This document shows, one piece after another, positions 33,734-43,429 of a stretch of DNA of 64,000 nt (its first letter is position 1; the number at the start of each line of letters is the position of its first letter). The notes under the pieces are model-generated. The model was not told the origin of the DNA, did no database searches, and worked only from the letters and a program-made list of their open reading frames with translations. The stretch comes from Verrucomicrobiaceae bacterium (lineage in GTDB: Bacteria; Verrucomicrobiota; Verrucomicrobiia; Verrucomicrobiales; Verrucomicrobiaceae), in contig JAEUHJ010000239.1 of assembly GCA_016795375.1 (NCBI GenBank), positions 1-64,000 on the forward strand, in the 5' to 3' direction. A program made the translations under genes and the position numbers.

Positions 33734-35086
33734 ATGAAACTCTGGCTTCCTCTCTTCCTCGCCGCCCTGGTCATCGCCGCCGCTCCGGTGGCTGAACCGC
33801 CGGTCTGGAAGGCGGGCGCGGCCTCGGCGAAGATCACGCCGGAGAAACCGATGTGGATGGCGGGCTACGCGTCACGCACGAAGCCGTCGGAAGGCGTGGA
33901 GCTGGATCTTTTCGCGAAGGCACTTGTGATCGAGGATCAGCGCGGCGCGAAATTCGCGCTCATCACGATGGATTTGATCGGCGTGCCGCGAAACCTGCGA
34001 CTCGCGGTCGCCGAACTCGTGAAGAAGGAGCACGGCATCAATCCGGCAAACCTCGCCATCAATGCCTCGCACACACACAGCGGGCCGGAGCTGCGCACGA
34101 GCAAAGCCTTCGGCGCGGATGATGTGGCGTTGCGTGAAAAAGAGGCCGCTGAATACACAACGAAGCTGGAGGAAACGCTCGTGGAGCTGGTGGGCGAGGC
34201 GATGAAGAAATCCGTGCCAGCGCATTTTGATTACAGCACGGCACGCTGCGGCGTGTCGATGAACCGCCGTACGCCGGATGGCAAAGGTGGTTGGAACAAT
34301 TTCCCGAACCCGAACGGCCCGGTGGATCAAACCGTGCCCGTTTTGAAGGCGACGAGCGCCGAGGGCAAGGAGATCGCGATCATCTTCGGTTACGCGTGCC
34401 ATTGCACGACTCTTGGCCATCAGAAGTTCAGCGGCGATTACGCCGGTTACGCGCAGCAGGCGCTCGAAAAGACACATCCTGATGCCGTGGCGATGTTTGC
34501 GAACGGTTGCAGCGGCGACCAGAACCCCTATCCGCGCAGAACGATGGAGCTGGCGCAACAGCACGGCCAGTCGCTCGCCACCTCGGTCGAAGCGGCGCTT
34601 ACGACGAACATGCGGCGGCTCAAGGGGCCGATCCGCGCGGCGTATCGCGAGATTCCCCTCGCCTACGACACGCTGCCGACGAAGGGGCAGCTCCTCGAAG
34701 AGCAGAAATCCGCGAACAAGTGGCAAGCATCACACGCCACGCGGGTTTTAAAGCGCCTGGAGCAGGAAGGGCCGCTGCCGACGACGTATCCGTATCCCGT
34801 GCAGGTGCTGCGGCTTGGCAATGATCTGACGTGGGTCACGCTCGGCGGCGAAGTGGTGGTGGATTACTCCCTGCGCCTCAAACGTGAGATCAAAGACCCG
34901 ATCGTGTGGGTCAGCGGCTACACGAACGACGTGATGGCCTACATCCCGAGCCTGCGCGTCTGGCAGGAAGGCGGCTACGAAGGCGGTGGAGCGATGATGT
35001 ATGGCACGCACCCGACGCGATGGAGCGACAAGACCGAGGAGCACATCATCAGCACCGTGATGGAACTGCGGAAGGCCGTGGAGTGA
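33734..35086 (+). CDS. Neutral/alkaline non-lysosomal ceramidase-like hydrolase
   Basis: Exported 450-residue zinc hydrolase-like protein. The signal peptide is at about 1-18 (LFLAALVIAAAPVA). The text follows the N-terminal domain of neutral ceramidases: AGAASAKITPEKPMWMAGY, LITMDLIG, NASHTHSGPE (zinc ligands) and FGYACHCTTL (third His). FANGCSGDQNP matches the GDxxP/NQGDVSP region. It lacks the C-terminal immunoglobulin-like domain of full ceramidases, a shortened form common in these phyla, and the real substrate may not be ceramide. The ATG at 33734 follows the propeller stop closely, suggesting an operon. A strong terminator hairpin lies 20 bp after the stop. Confidence 0.85.
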   Translation: MKLWLPLFLAALVIAAAPVAEPPVWKAGAASAKITPEKPMWMAGYASRTKPSEGVELDLFAKALVIEDQRGAKFALITMDLIGVPRNLRLAVAELVKKEHGINPANLAINASHTHSGPELRTSKAFGADDVALREKEAAEYTTKLEETLVELVGEAMKKSVPAHFDYSTARCGVSMNRRTPDGKGGWNNFPNPNGPVDQTVPVLKATSAEGKEIAIIFGYACHCTTLGHQKFSGDYAGYAQQALEKTHPDAVAMFANGCSGDQNPYPRRTMELAQQHGQSLATSVEAALTTNMRRLKGPIRAAYREIPLAYDTLPTKGQLLEEQKSANKWQASHATRVLKRLEQEGPLPTTYPYPVQVLRLGNDLTWVTLGGEVVVDYSLRLKREIKDPIVWVSGYTNDVMAYIPSLRVWQEGGYEGGGAMMYGTHPTRWSDKTEEHIISTVMELRKAVE

Positions 35087-35409
35087 GGAAGCCGGAGACG
35101 GGAAGGCTTTTTAAGCGGGCTTTTCCGCCCGCTTAAAAAGCTGAAGAACCGGAAAATGTCCTGTGACCAACTCCCCGAATTCAAGGGTTTCCCCACCTTC
35201 AACTTCCAGATCTTCCCTTTTCAAAAAACCTCATGACGAGAGCTGTGTTTGACCGCCGCGGAGTTCGTGCGGTGTTGCCTTTCGGCTGATGGAGCGGAGC
35301 CAGCCGCCAGGCGATCCCCCCGACCAACCTCAATAGCCAAGCCAAGATGGCAGCCAGGACTCTCATGGAAAGCGACTGAGCTTCCGGGGTGCTCCATGAC
35401 CACCATCGC
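35087..35409. other. 323-bp intergenic region
   Basis: Contains the hairpin at 35106-35141 and, at 35395-35418, a copy of a 24-base sequence also found at 10918-10941. A minus-strand open frame from 35435 to 35199 reads hydrophobic text (MRVLAAILAWLLRLVGG...), but it starts inside polX in another frame and is not supported as a gene. Nothing else recognised. Confidence 0.6.
35106..35141 (+). terminator. Intrinsic terminator with 15-bp perfect stem
   Basis: GCTTTTTAAGCGGGC at 35106-35120 pairs perfectly with 35127-35141 around loop TTTTCC. It lies 20 bp after the ceramidase stop. The T-tract is inside the stem rather than after it, so it could act on both strands, also ending the polX transcript coming from the right. 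Confidence 0.75.
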
Positions 35410-37176
35410 TTAATTTCCGCCGATCCTGGTGGCATTGAAACGCTTCGCCTGCAAAACCTTCGTCACTTCGCCGGCCGGCAGGCAGTTGATGACATCATCA
35501 CGGGTGAGCCAGCCTTTGCGGGCGGCTTTGATGCCGAAGATCACGTCTTGAAGGCCGCGGGTGCTATGGGCGTCGGGATTGATGCTGCATTTGACGCCTT
35601 TCTCCTTCGCCAGCCTCCACCAGCGCCAGTCCATATCGAGGCGCCAGGCGCTGGCATTAAGCTCGATGATGGTGCCGGTTTCAGCGGCGGCATCGATCAC
35701 GGCGGCGACATTCACATTATAGCCCGGGCGTTGAAGCAGCAGGCGTCCCGTGAGATGACCGAGCATGGTGACTTGTGGATTTTCGATGGCGCGGATGATG
35801 CGTTTCGTCATCTCCGCCTCGGGCAGGTTGAAGACGTTGTGGACGGAGGCGACGACATAATCGAGCCGCGCCATGAGCTCGTCGCTGAAGTCGAGACTGC
35901 CGTCCTTGAGGATGTCCACCTCGCTGCCGGCGAAGATGCGGAAGCCTTCCTCCGCGTATTCCGCGTTCAGTTTCTGGATCTCCTCCACCTGCGCCAGCAG
36001 CCGATTCTCATCGAGGCCGTTTGCCTGGAAGGAGGATTTGCTGTGGTCGGCGATGCCGAGGTATTGCAGGCCGAGACCGCGCGCGGCTTCGGCCATTTCG
36101 CGCAAAGTGCCGCCGCCGTCGCTGGCGGTGGTGTGGTTGTGGAAGACACCGCGCAGGTTTTCGAGCTGGATGAGGCGCGGCAGCCTGCCGCCCTCTGCGG
36201 CGTCGATCTCGCCGGTGTTCTCGCGCAGCTCAGGCTCGATGAAATCGAGATCAAGTGCGCGATACAAGTCCGCCTCTCCATGAACAGGCGGAATCACGGC
36301 TGCATCGGCATGATCCGCCACCGCTGTGAAGGCATATTCGTTGAGCGACCAGCCGCGGGAGAGCGCGCGCTGGCGGATGGCGACGTTGTGCTCCTTGCTG
36401 CCGGTGAAATACGCGAGCGCGAAGGGAAACTCCTTGCTCGAAACCGCCCGCAGGTCGCACTGTACGCCATGTGTGGCATGGATGCTGGCCTTCGTCGGTC
36501 CTTTGGCGATCACATCGACGACGGCGGGCAGTTTGATGAAGAAATCGATGACATCCTCCGGCTGGCGCGTGGAGACGAGGAAGTCGAGATCATGCACGGT
36601 CTCTTTGCCCCGGCGGAAACTGCCGCAGACCTCGGCCTGTGAGACGCCAGGATGGCCGCGCAACGCCTCCAAAATCTCCAGCACAAGGCCGTGCACCTGA
36701 TCGAGCCGGAACTCGGACGCGTGCTGCTCGCGGAAGGCGATGCTTTCGAGGATTTTTTCGACTGTTTTGGCCCCAAAGCCGGAAAGTTTTGCCACCGCGC
36801 CGTTTTCGCAGGCTCGCTTGAGGTCGGCGATGGAGGCGACGCCAAGCGCGGCGTGCAGAGCGGCGATTTTCTTCGACCCGAGGCCCTGCACATCGAACAA
36901 TTCAAAAATTGTGTCTGGAAACTCCGCTTTGAGCTTTTCGTAGAACTCCAGCCTCCCGGTCGTGGCCATCTCGCGCAGCTTGTCGCGCAGCGCTTCGCCC
37001 AGCCCCTTGATGTCGGAGAGCTGGTTGTCAGCGGCGAGCTTCATGATGTCGCCGCTGAAACTTTCGACCACCTCGGCGCCGGTGCGGTAGGCGCGCACCT
37101 TGAAGGGATTATCCCCCTGCATCTCAAGCAGGGTGGCGATGCGTTCAAAGATGGTGGTGGCGTCCTCGCGGGTCAT
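35410..37176 (-). CDS. polX: DNA polymerase X family protein with PHP domain
   Basis: Bacterial PolX repair polymerase/3'-5' exonuclease of about 588 residues. The N-terminal helix-hairpin-helix region (IKGLGEALRDKL, VQGLGSKKIAAL, LSGFGAKTVEKI) is followed by the nucleotidyltransferase motif CGSFRRGKETVHDLDFLVS with its paired Asp residues. Then comes a C-terminal PHP phosphoesterase domain: VFHNHTTASDGGG, GIADHSK, GSEVDIL, and near the end SINPDAHS. All key acidic and His residues look intact. The ATG at 37174-37176 was chosen over an upstream GTG at 37203. Last gene of the yebC-rho-DUF4112-polX run. Confidence 0.92.
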   Translation of the reverse strand: MTREDATTIFERIATLLEMQGDNPFKVRAYRTGAEVVESFSGDIMKLAADNQLSDIKGLGEALRDKLREMATTGRLEFYEKLKAEFPDTIFELFDVQGLGSKKIAALHAALGVASIADLKRACENGAVAKLSGFGAKTVEKILESIAFREQHASEFRLDQVHGLVLEILEALRGHPGVSQAEVCGSFRRGKETVHDLDFLVSTRQPEDVIDFFIKLPAVVDVIAKGPTKASIHATHGVQCDLRAVSSKEFPFALAYFTGSKEHNVAIRQRALSRGWSLNEYAFTAVADHADAAVIPPVHGEADLYRALDLDFIEPELRENTGEIDAAEGGRLPRLIQLENLRGVFHNHTTASDGGGTLREMAEAARGLGLQYLGIADHSKSSFQANGLDENRLLAQVEEIQKLNAEYAEEGFRIFAGSEVDILKDGSLDFSDELMARLDYVVASVHNVFNLPEAEMTKRIIRAIENPQVTMLGHLTGRLLLQRPGYNVNVAAVIDAAAETGTIIELNASAWRLDMDWRWWRLAKEKGVKCSINPDAHSTRGLQDVIFGIKAARKGWLTRDDVINCLPAGEVTKVLQAKRFNATRIGGN

Positions 37177-37224
37177 GCGCACATCATGGCGCGATCGTGC
37201 CACCGATCAAATCCAGCCGTGTCG

Positions 37225-37803
37225 TCACGCCGGCTGGAGGCCGAGCACACCTGCAAGCGCTTTGAACAGGCTGTAAAAGACATAGGCGTAAAATAACCAG
37301 CCGATGATGATGAGCAGTGCGATCATCCCCAGGAGGATGGCGAGGCTGCCGTAAAACCTCAGCGTGCTGCGCCTGACCACATCCTTGTTTCCGGACTGCC
37401 AGGTGGTGAGCAGTTTGAGATTGCGGCTGTTGGATTTGAAGAAGGCGGAGGCGGCGGCGCCGAGGCCGGGCACGAGGCCGATGAGGAAATTGATGCCCAT
37501 GTTCAGCGCCATGCGCAGAAACACCGGGATGGAGACGCCGCTGCGCAGCGCGTCGAGCAGGATGATGACACCGGCGCCGGAGGCCACGGTGTCTCCCACG
37601 CCGGGAATGAGCGCGAGGATCGGGTCGAGGCCGATCTTGATGCCCGTTCCGGGAATTTGCAGCAGGTCGTCGAGATATTTCGCGAGGATGCGGGCGGCAG
37701 CCTGCTCGGTGGGATCTTTGCTCGCGGCCAGTTTCGCGGCGATGGGATTGACCTGCGGCGGCAGCACCTCGTCCACTTTGATTTCAGGATCGGAAGGAGG
37801 CAT
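37225..37803 (-). CDS. DUF4112 membrane protein
   Basis: A 192-residue inner-membrane protein. The cytoplasmic N-terminus precedes the DUF4112 motif DDLLQIPGTGIKIGLDPILALIPGVGD, then hydrophobic segments near 80-115 and a long C-terminal helix at about 155-180 (ILLGMIALLIIIGWLFYAYVF). Function is unknown. The start ATG at 37803 is 49 bp after the rho stop and the polX start is 48 bp on, so it is probably co-transcribed. The longer open frame into rho is an out-of-frame artefact. Confidence 0.87.
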   Translation of the reverse strand: MPPSDPEIKVDEVLPPQVNPIAAKLAASKDPTEQAAARILAKYLDDLLQIPGTGIKIGLDPILALIPGVGDTVASGAGVIILLDALRSGVSIPVFLRMALNMGINFLIGLVPGLGAAASAFFKSNSRNLKLLTTWQSGNKDVVRRSTLRFYGSLAILLGMIALLIIIGWLFYAYVFYSLFKALAGVLGLQPA

Positions 37804-37852
37804 GGACGAAGAATGGCGGAACCAGAATGACGGAAGCCGGATTGAAACGGGG

Positions 37853-39526
37853 TCAGCTCTTGCTGGGCAGATCGACGAGCATCTGGGCGTTGTTCGGGTA
37901 GCGCTCGAGCAGCGAGATGACGCGCTGGATGGCCTCGATCGGCTTGTGGCCGGCGAGACCACGGCGCAGCATGTGAATCTTGTCGAGCTGGAAAGCCTGC
38001 AACAGCAGCTCCTCGCGGCGCGTGCCGGATTTGAAGATGTTCACCGCCGGGAAGACAAACTGCTCGGCGATGCGGCGGTCGAGCACGAGCTCCATGTTGC
38101 CGGTGCCTTTGAACTCCTGGAAGATGAGGTCGTCCATGCGGCTGCCCGTCTCGATCAACGCGGTGCCGAGGATGGTGAGCGAACCGGCGGTGCGGGTGTT
38201 GCGCGCGGCGGCGAAGAGACGCCGGGGGACCTCCAACGCGCCGACGCCGACGCCGCCGCTCATGGTGGCGCCGCTCTTGGCGGTGTTGTTGAAAGCGCGT
38301 GCCATGCGGGTGATGGAGTCCATCAGCATGAACACATGCTCCCCGCATTCCACGAGGCGTTTCGCGCGTTCGATGGCGAAGGCGGCGATGCGCGTGTGAC
38401 TCTTCACGTCCTGGTCGTTGTTGCTGGCGAAGATTTCCGCGCGCGGCAGGATGCGTTTGAACTCGGTCACTTCCTCAGGGCGTTCATCGACGAGCAGGAT
38501 CATGAGATGCACTCCGGGGTGGTTTTCGACGACGGCCTCGGCGATGTGCTGAAGCATCGTCGTTTTGCCGGCGCGCGGCGGGGCGACAATCAAGCCGCGC
38601 TGGCCGCGTCCGACAGGCGTCAGCATGTCGATGACGCGGGTGGTGAGGCGGTCTTTGCCGGTCTCAAGCTGGTAGCGCTTGTTGGGATTCACCGCCTTGA
38701 GCTCTTCGAACAGCGGAACGTCCCGCATGGCTTCGGGCGCGCGGCCGTTCACCTCGGTGACTTCGGTGATCTGCGGGCCGCGGTGGCCTTTGCACTGCAC
38801 GCCGACGATCTGCATGCCCTCGCGCAGACCGTATTTGCGGATGAACTCGGGGGCGATGAAGGCGTCCTGCGGATGCTGGGCGAAGGAGCGGTCGCGCTGG
38901 CGGAGGAAACCGTAGCCTTTCGGCGACATTTCGAGGATGCCATTGGCCGGCTCTGGCGGGCCGAGCGGCTTTTCCGGCTCGACCTCACGCTCCTGGCCGC
39001 CTGCGGCAACGGGATCACGATCATTGCCATGCTGGGTCTGGCGGTCTCCGCCTCCGCCGTTGCGGCGTTCGGCACGGCGCTGCTTCCAGCGTTCGAATTT
39101 GGCTTTGCGTCGCTCTTTGGAGGTCATCGGGCGCAACTGGCCGTTTTCACCCATGACCATGTAACGCGGAATGCCGTTTTCGCCAGGGCTGCCGCCCGCG
39201 GCGTCCGCTGGAGCGCCTGCTTCGTCGCTTTCTTCCCTTTCATCCACAGCATTGCCGCCGGCCTCGGGTGCGGCGGACGCTGTTTCGATGACGGGAGCCG
39301 GAATTTCAGCGATGACCTCCGGCACCTCGGCAGCGGGAGAGGGGGGCTCAACGATGGCCTCAGGCGTTTCTTCCTCGATGGGAGAGGCCGCTTTCTTCTT
39401 CGCGGTTTTGCGCGCCACTTTGGTCGCGGGCTTTTTCGCGGCGACTTTCCTGGCTGGGGTCTTCCTGACCGGGGTTTTGCGCTTGGGCTTGGTTTCTTCG
39501 ACCTCGGCGGTGAGTTCTTCTGACAT
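37853..39526 (-). CDS. rho: Transcription termination factor Rho with long basic N-terminal extension
   Basis: RNA-dependent helicase that terminates transcription. The RNA-binding cold-shock-like domain (GILEMSPKGYGFLR) starts only near residue 195. The ATPase core has Walker A APPRAGKTT (315-323), Walker B LMILLVDERPEEV, the arginine-containing VVASNNDQ-type text ASNNDQDVKSH, and the Q-loop/R-loop GVGVGALEVPRRLF with the last catalytic segment ERYPNNAQM. At 557 residues it is longer than E. coli Rho (419). The first 50 residues are a Lys/Thr/Pro/Ala-rich histone-H1-like stretch (KTPVRKTPARKVAAKK...), then an acidic, then a basic RK-rich block. It is 19 bp downstream of yebC. Confidence 0.96.
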   Translation of the reverse strand: MSEELTAEVEETKPKRKTPVRKTPARKVAAKKPATKVARKTAKKKAASPIEEETPEAIVEPPSPAAEVPEVIAEIPAPVIETASAAPEAGGNAVDEREESDEAGAPADAAGGSPGENGIPRYMVMGENGQLRPMTSKERRKAKFERWKQRRAERRNGGGGDRQTQHGNDRDPVAAGGQEREVEPEKPLGPPEPANGILEMSPKGYGFLRQRDRSFAQHPQDAFIAPEFIRKYGLREGMQIVGVQCKGHRGPQITEVTEVNGRAPEAMRDVPLFEELKAVNPNKRYQLETGKDRLTTRVIDMLTPVGRGQRGLIVAPPRAGKTTMLQHIAEAVVENHPGVHLMILLVDERPEEVTEFKRILPRAEIFASNNDQDVKSHTRIAAFAIERAKRLVECGEHVFMLMDSITRMARAFNNTAKSGATMSGGVGVGALEVPRRLFAAARNTRTAGSLTILGTALIETGSRMDDLIFQEFKGTGNMELVLDRRIAEQFVFPAVNIFKSGTRREELLLQAFQLDKIHMLRRGLAGHKPIEAIQRVISLLERYPNNAQMLVDLPSKS

Positions 39527-39545
39527 AACGGGTGGGGGAAGGGGA

Positions 39546-40295
39546 TTAATCGAGCTGGTCGGCGATGCAGTCGTCGATTTCGAAATTGGCGTGGACGTGC
39601 TGGGAGTCGTCGTAGTCGTCGAGCAGGTCGTAGAGTTTGATGAGTGACTTCGCGGTGCCTGCGTCGCTGATGGTGACGGTGGTCTGCGGCTGATAAATCA
39701 AATTCTGGCTGCGCGGAGCCAGGTTCTTCTCACGCAAGGCGCCGCCGATCTGGAAAAGCCGGTCGGTGGTCGTGTAAACCACCCAGTCGTCTCCATCTTC
39801 CTGGATGTCATCGGCGCCGGCGTCGAGGGCGGCCTCCATGATCTGGTCCTCGTTCGCGGCGGACTTGTCGAGGCGGATTTCGCCACGGCGCTGGAACAGA
39901 TACGAGACACTGCCGGAGTCGGCGAAGGTGCCGTTGTTTTTGGAAAGCAGGGTGCGGATGTCGTTGGCGCTGCGGTTGCGGTTGTCGGTGACGATTTCGA
40001 TCATCATCGCCACGCCGCCGGGTCCGTAGGCCTCATAGAGGATTTCCTCCAGCGCGGCCCCGGCCAGCTCCCCCGTGCCTTTCTTGATGGCGCGGTCGAT
40101 GTTGTCGTTCGGGACGTTGGCGGCCTTGGCGGCGGTGATCGCGCTGCGCAGGCGGGCGTTCATGTCGGGGCTGCCGCCGCCGGCTTTCGCGGCCAGGGTG
40201 ATTTCCTTGGCGAGTTTGGAGAAGACATTGCCGCGCTTGGCGTCCGTGATGGCCTTGCCGCGCTTGATCTTGGACCATTTGTTGTGGCCAGCCAT
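39546..40295 (-). CDS. yebC: YebC/PmpR family DNA-binding regulatory/translation factor
   Basis: A 249-residue member of the YebC/TACO1 family. The start is canonical: MAGHNKWSKIKRGKAITDAKRG. Family text follows: LAKEITLAAKAGG, LRSAITAAKAANVPNDNIDRAIKKGTG, YEAYGPGGVAMMIEIVTDNRNR, GTFADSGSVSYLFQRRG. Members act as transcription regulators or, per recent work on TACO1-like proteins, relieve ribosome stalling. The ATG at 40293-40295 is clear; the longer frame is spurious. Rho starts 19 bp downstream, so the two form an operon. Confidence 0.95.
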   Translation of the reverse strand: MAGHNKWSKIKRGKAITDAKRGNVFSKLAKEITLAAKAGGGSPDMNARLRSAITAAKAANVPNDNIDRAIKKGTGELAGAALEEILYEAYGPGGVAMMIEIVTDNRNRSANDIRTLLSKNNGTFADSGSVSYLFQRRGEIRLDKSAANEDQIMEAALDAGADDIQEDGDDWVVYTTTDRLFQIGGALREKNLAPRSQNLIYQPQTTVTISDAGTAKSLIKLYDLLDDYDDSQHVHANFEIDDCIADQLD

Positions 40296-40681
40296 GATGG
40301 GAACGATGTCGGGTGGGAGGCAACGTGCGGCACTGCCATGATGGCGGCCGTTCGTGCGGAGGATGTTGGGGAATTGTGAGGGGAAAGCGGCATCGCCGCG
40401 GTGTGTCCGGGAGGAATGTCGGCCTCGCAACGGGTGCGGGGACGCGTTTCATCAGCGCGAGGGCTGGAGAAACATCGGCAGTCCTGCCGGGAACATCACC
40501 AAGTGTTCACCAGATTGAGAGAATCTGGAACGGGCGGAGTGTGCGGGAGAGGAGGCGTTCTGGCAAGAGGTTTTTCGCGGCAAGGCCCGTTCTGGACAGA
40601 AACAACGGCCTGACGACACCATTGCCACTGTGATTTCGGCCTCACCGGAGCGCATGATGGGATGATGCGCACCATCATCGA
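40296..40681. other. 386-bp region without a gene
   Basis: Lies upstream of yebC (minus strand) and after the TPR gene stop. It probably holds the yebC-rho promoter, but no convincing box was found. A short inverted repeat CCAGATT-GAGAG-AATCTGG lies at 40510-40528. Nothing else recognised. Confidence 0.6.
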
Positions 40682-43297
40682 CTAGCGTGACGCTTTCCTG
40701 GCCTTGGGGGCGGCTTTCTCAGGCGCGGCGGGCTTGGGTTCGATTTTTTCATCGAGTGTCATCACCCGTGGTGGTGTGGGAGCGGGGCCGTCCCAGAGGA
40801 AATGTCCGAGGCGGATCTTCGTGGCGCGTTCACCGGCTTCGACGGCACGGTCACCGGGACGTAGGGCGACTTGCTCGGCCAGGCGCGCCGCAGACTCCCA
40901 CTGGAGCGCTGCTTCGAGCAGATCGACGCCGAAGAAGCCGGCTTTCGCAAACCACACATAGTCCGCAGGGCTGGCCGGTGGTGTCACGTCAGCGGCGCGC
41001 AGCACATTGTAGCAGGCTTCGAGCGCCTCGGTGTCGCGTTTCGCATCGTGATGCACGGAGGCGAGGGTGAATCCGGCGCGGGCCTTCCACAAAAAGGGCA
41101 GGGAAGGAGTGGTGAGAAATTCGTCGAGCAGATCGGCGGCGGCGTCGAGTCGCGCCGGTTCTGTCTTGCCGAGCAGCAACAGAACCTCCGCTTTCTCGCA
41201 GATCGTCATGCGCCGCTGCTCTGGGGCGATGGATTTCATGGCGAGCACCTTGTCCAAGGCCGCCAGCGCGGCATCGAGCTTTCCGAGCTGCCGCTCGGAA
41301 AGGGCCTGCTGCCTGCGCGCAGCGACGGCGAGCGGGCCGTTTTTGAGCGCGAGTTCATCCCAGATGGCGAGCGCTCGCGCGTGGCCCTCCGCGCTCATGA
41401 CTGAGGAGGCGGACATGGCGGCAAAGTACAGGGCGGTGTCCGCCAGCGGCGTGTCGGGGTGATCGCGCGCGATGATCTCGAACTCAGTGCGCGCGTTGGC
41501 GAAGTCCTCCAGGCGGTAGTGGGCACCGGCGATTTTCATGCGGACCTCGGACAGGTGCACGCTCTTCGGCCAGGCTTTGATGAAGGCCGCGCCGTCGGTG
41601 ATGAGCGTTTTCAAATCGCCGGACGCGTCCCGCAACCAGAGACGGGTGAGGTCGATGCGTTCACGTTGCGGCACGGTGGGCGTCGTGGCGACCGAGGCGG
41701 AGTCGAGCGTGGTCCGCGCGTCTTGGATGCGTGGCGGGACGGCCAGCAGCAGCCATTCCGCCAATGCGACGCAGGCGTCCGCGAATCGCGGATGATCTGG
41801 ATGGATGCGGATGAAGGAGCGCAAGGCGTCCTCCGCCCCCGCTTTGCGTCCGGCGGCGAGGAAGAGGGCTTTTTCAAGCTCCAGCGTGGCGGCGGAGTCG
41901 GATGTCTCACTGCCTGCGGCCGTCGAGGTTGTCAGAATCTCCAACTGGCCGAGCAGGCTTTGATACAAGGTGAAACCTCCGGAGGAAATGGCGGAGACGG
42001 CCGTGTTGAACAGCGCGCGGCGGCGCTCGGTGAGCGTGGTGGCGAGGTTGGCCGCATTTTGAAACAATTGCAGTGCCTGGCGGTGCTCTCCACGGCGGAA
42101 GAGGATGCCGCCTGCCGCGAAATCGACCGCTGCGGAGGTGCCTCCGAATTTCTCACGCCAGGCGTCGGCGAGGGCGAGCACGCGTGAGTCGTTGTGGTGC
42201 CGCGCATGAATGTCCATGGCCAGCCGCATGGCGTCGCGCACGCTTGGATGACCAGGATGGATTTGAATCATTGCCTCGAGGAGGCTGACGGCCTCATCAT
42301 CGCGTTTTTCGGCGGCCAGCCAGCGCGCGATGAGAAAAATCGTGTGACCGCGGAAATCCGCGCCTGCTTGTGCCAGCGCCGGCGGGGGGGCGGGCTGCTG
42401 CTGCGCGGCGTTGCCTGCGGAAAGCCAGCGCAGCACGGCATCAGGCAAAGTGTGCGGTTCAGGGAGCGCCTGGTGCGTGCGGTACAGCAGCACGAAGGCC
42501 TCCGGCCAAAGGCGGCTCTCCGTCGTGGTGTCGAGAAATTTCAGCAGGTGGTCTTGCGCCAGCGCGGGCTGCTTTTGACGCAGCAGTATCTCCGCCTGAA
42601 GAAGGCTGGCGGCGTGGTGGATGAGCTCGCCGCCGCCGGCGGAGTCGAGCACGGCCCGCAGCACCGCCCCGGCCTCGGCCGTCCGCCCGCTTTGCAGCAA
42701 GGCCCGGGCGCGCAGATACTGGCCTGCGGTGTCCGAGGCAGCCGCAGCCGGTGGTGGAACGGCCACGCCTTCGTTGATGGCGATCTCGTTTTGCAGCAGC
42801 CGCGCCTGCGTGAGCAAAGATTCATCGGTTGAAGCGGCCAGGTGGGCGAGCTCGGCACGGGCGTCCGCATTTTCACCGAGCGCGGCCAGGATTTGCGCGA
42901 GCAGGAGGTGCGAGCGGGGATGTTGCGGTGCGGTCTCGGACTCCGTCAAGGCTTTGCGGGCGGCCGCCAGGTCGCCTGCCAGCATCAGGGCCTGGCCGCG
43001 CCAGAAGGATTCGTCATCAAGATCATAAGCGTCGGCAAGCACCAGCACGCGGGCGCCGTTCTCCGCCCGGCTCCAGGCTTCCGCCGCGAACGTCGCGAGC
43101 TGTCGCGTTTCGACCCGCGTCCACCCCTTGTGTTTGAGCAGACGCTCCGCTTTCACGCCGGCGACGCCGGGCAGCCCGTCGGCCAGGGCCTGCCTGGCCG
43201 AGACAAATTCAGGCGCGTCATCCAGGCCCGCCGCGAGAAGGGCGGCGGGAAGCGCGAGAAGCGTCGTGATCCATGTGAGGCGGCTTGTCCTGGGCAT
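40682..43297 (-). CDS. Exported tetratricopeptide-repeat protein
   Basis: An 871-residue protein with a signal peptide (residues 1-23, ALPAALLAAG). The body is all helical with many TPR-like pairs, recognisable from recurring motifs such as GDLAAARKAL, GRTAEAGAVLRAVL, RDDEAVSLLEAMIQIHPGHP, GEHRQALQLFQNAANL, EDFANARTEFEIIARDHPDTPLADTA and GKLDAALAALDKVL. The C-terminus is Lys/Ala/Pro-rich. Such proteins act as periplasmic scaffolds, for example in envelope assembly. Partners are unknown. It lies between the fecR-like gene and yebC on the same strand with gaps of 132 and 386 bp, so co-regulation is uncertain. Confidence 0.85.
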   Translation of the reverse strand: MPRTSRLTWITTLLALPAALLAAGLDDAPEFVSARQALADGLPGVAGVKAERLLKHKGWTRVETRQLATFAAEAWSRAENGARVLVLADAYDLDDESFWRGQALMLAGDLAAARKALTESETAPQHPRSHLLLAQILAALGENADARAELAHLAASTDESLLTQARLLQNEIAINEGVAVPPPAAAASDTAGQYLRARALLQSGRTAEAGAVLRAVLDSAGGGELIHHAASLLQAEILLRQKQPALAQDHLLKFLDTTTESRLWPEAFVLLYRTHQALPEPHTLPDAVLRWLSAGNAAQQQPAPPPALAQAGADFRGHTIFLIARWLAAEKRDDEAVSLLEAMIQIHPGHPSVRDAMRLAMDIHARHHNDSRVLALADAWREKFGGTSAAVDFAAGGILFRRGEHRQALQLFQNAANLATTLTERRRALFNTAVSAISSGGFTLYQSLLGQLEILTTSTAAGSETSDSAATLELEKALFLAAGRKAGAEDALRSFIRIHPDHPRFADACVALAEWLLLAVPPRIQDARTTLDSASVATTPTVPQRERIDLTRLWLRDASGDLKTLITDGAAFIKAWPKSVHLSEVRMKIAGAHYRLEDFANARTEFEIIARDHPDTPLADTALYFAAMSASSVMSAEGHARALAIWDELALKNGPLAVAARRQQALSERQLGKLDAALAALDKVLAMKSIAPEQRRMTICEKAEVLLLLGKTEPARLDAAADLLDEFLTTPSLPFLWKARAGFTLASVHHDAKRDTEALEACYNVLRAADVTPPASPADYVWFAKAGFFGVDLLEAALQWESAARLAEQVALRPGDRAVEAGERATKIRLGHFLWDGPAPTPPRVMTLDEKIEPKPAAPEKAAPKARKASR

Positions 43298-43429
43298 GCG
43301 GGACGCAGCCTATCGCATCATCCGGCGCACGGCAAAGAGGAATGCCTGCCGGGGTGTGAATGAGACCGTCAGCGGCGGTGTTGCGGCACGGAGCGTGGCA
43401 CACCGACTTTCCAGCGGGGATGCTTCACT

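Noticed and set aside
35199..35435. Small hydrophobic minus-strand gene
   Set aside because: It starts inside polX in another frame, has no ribosome binding site and no recognised family; kept only as a note in the intergenic entry.
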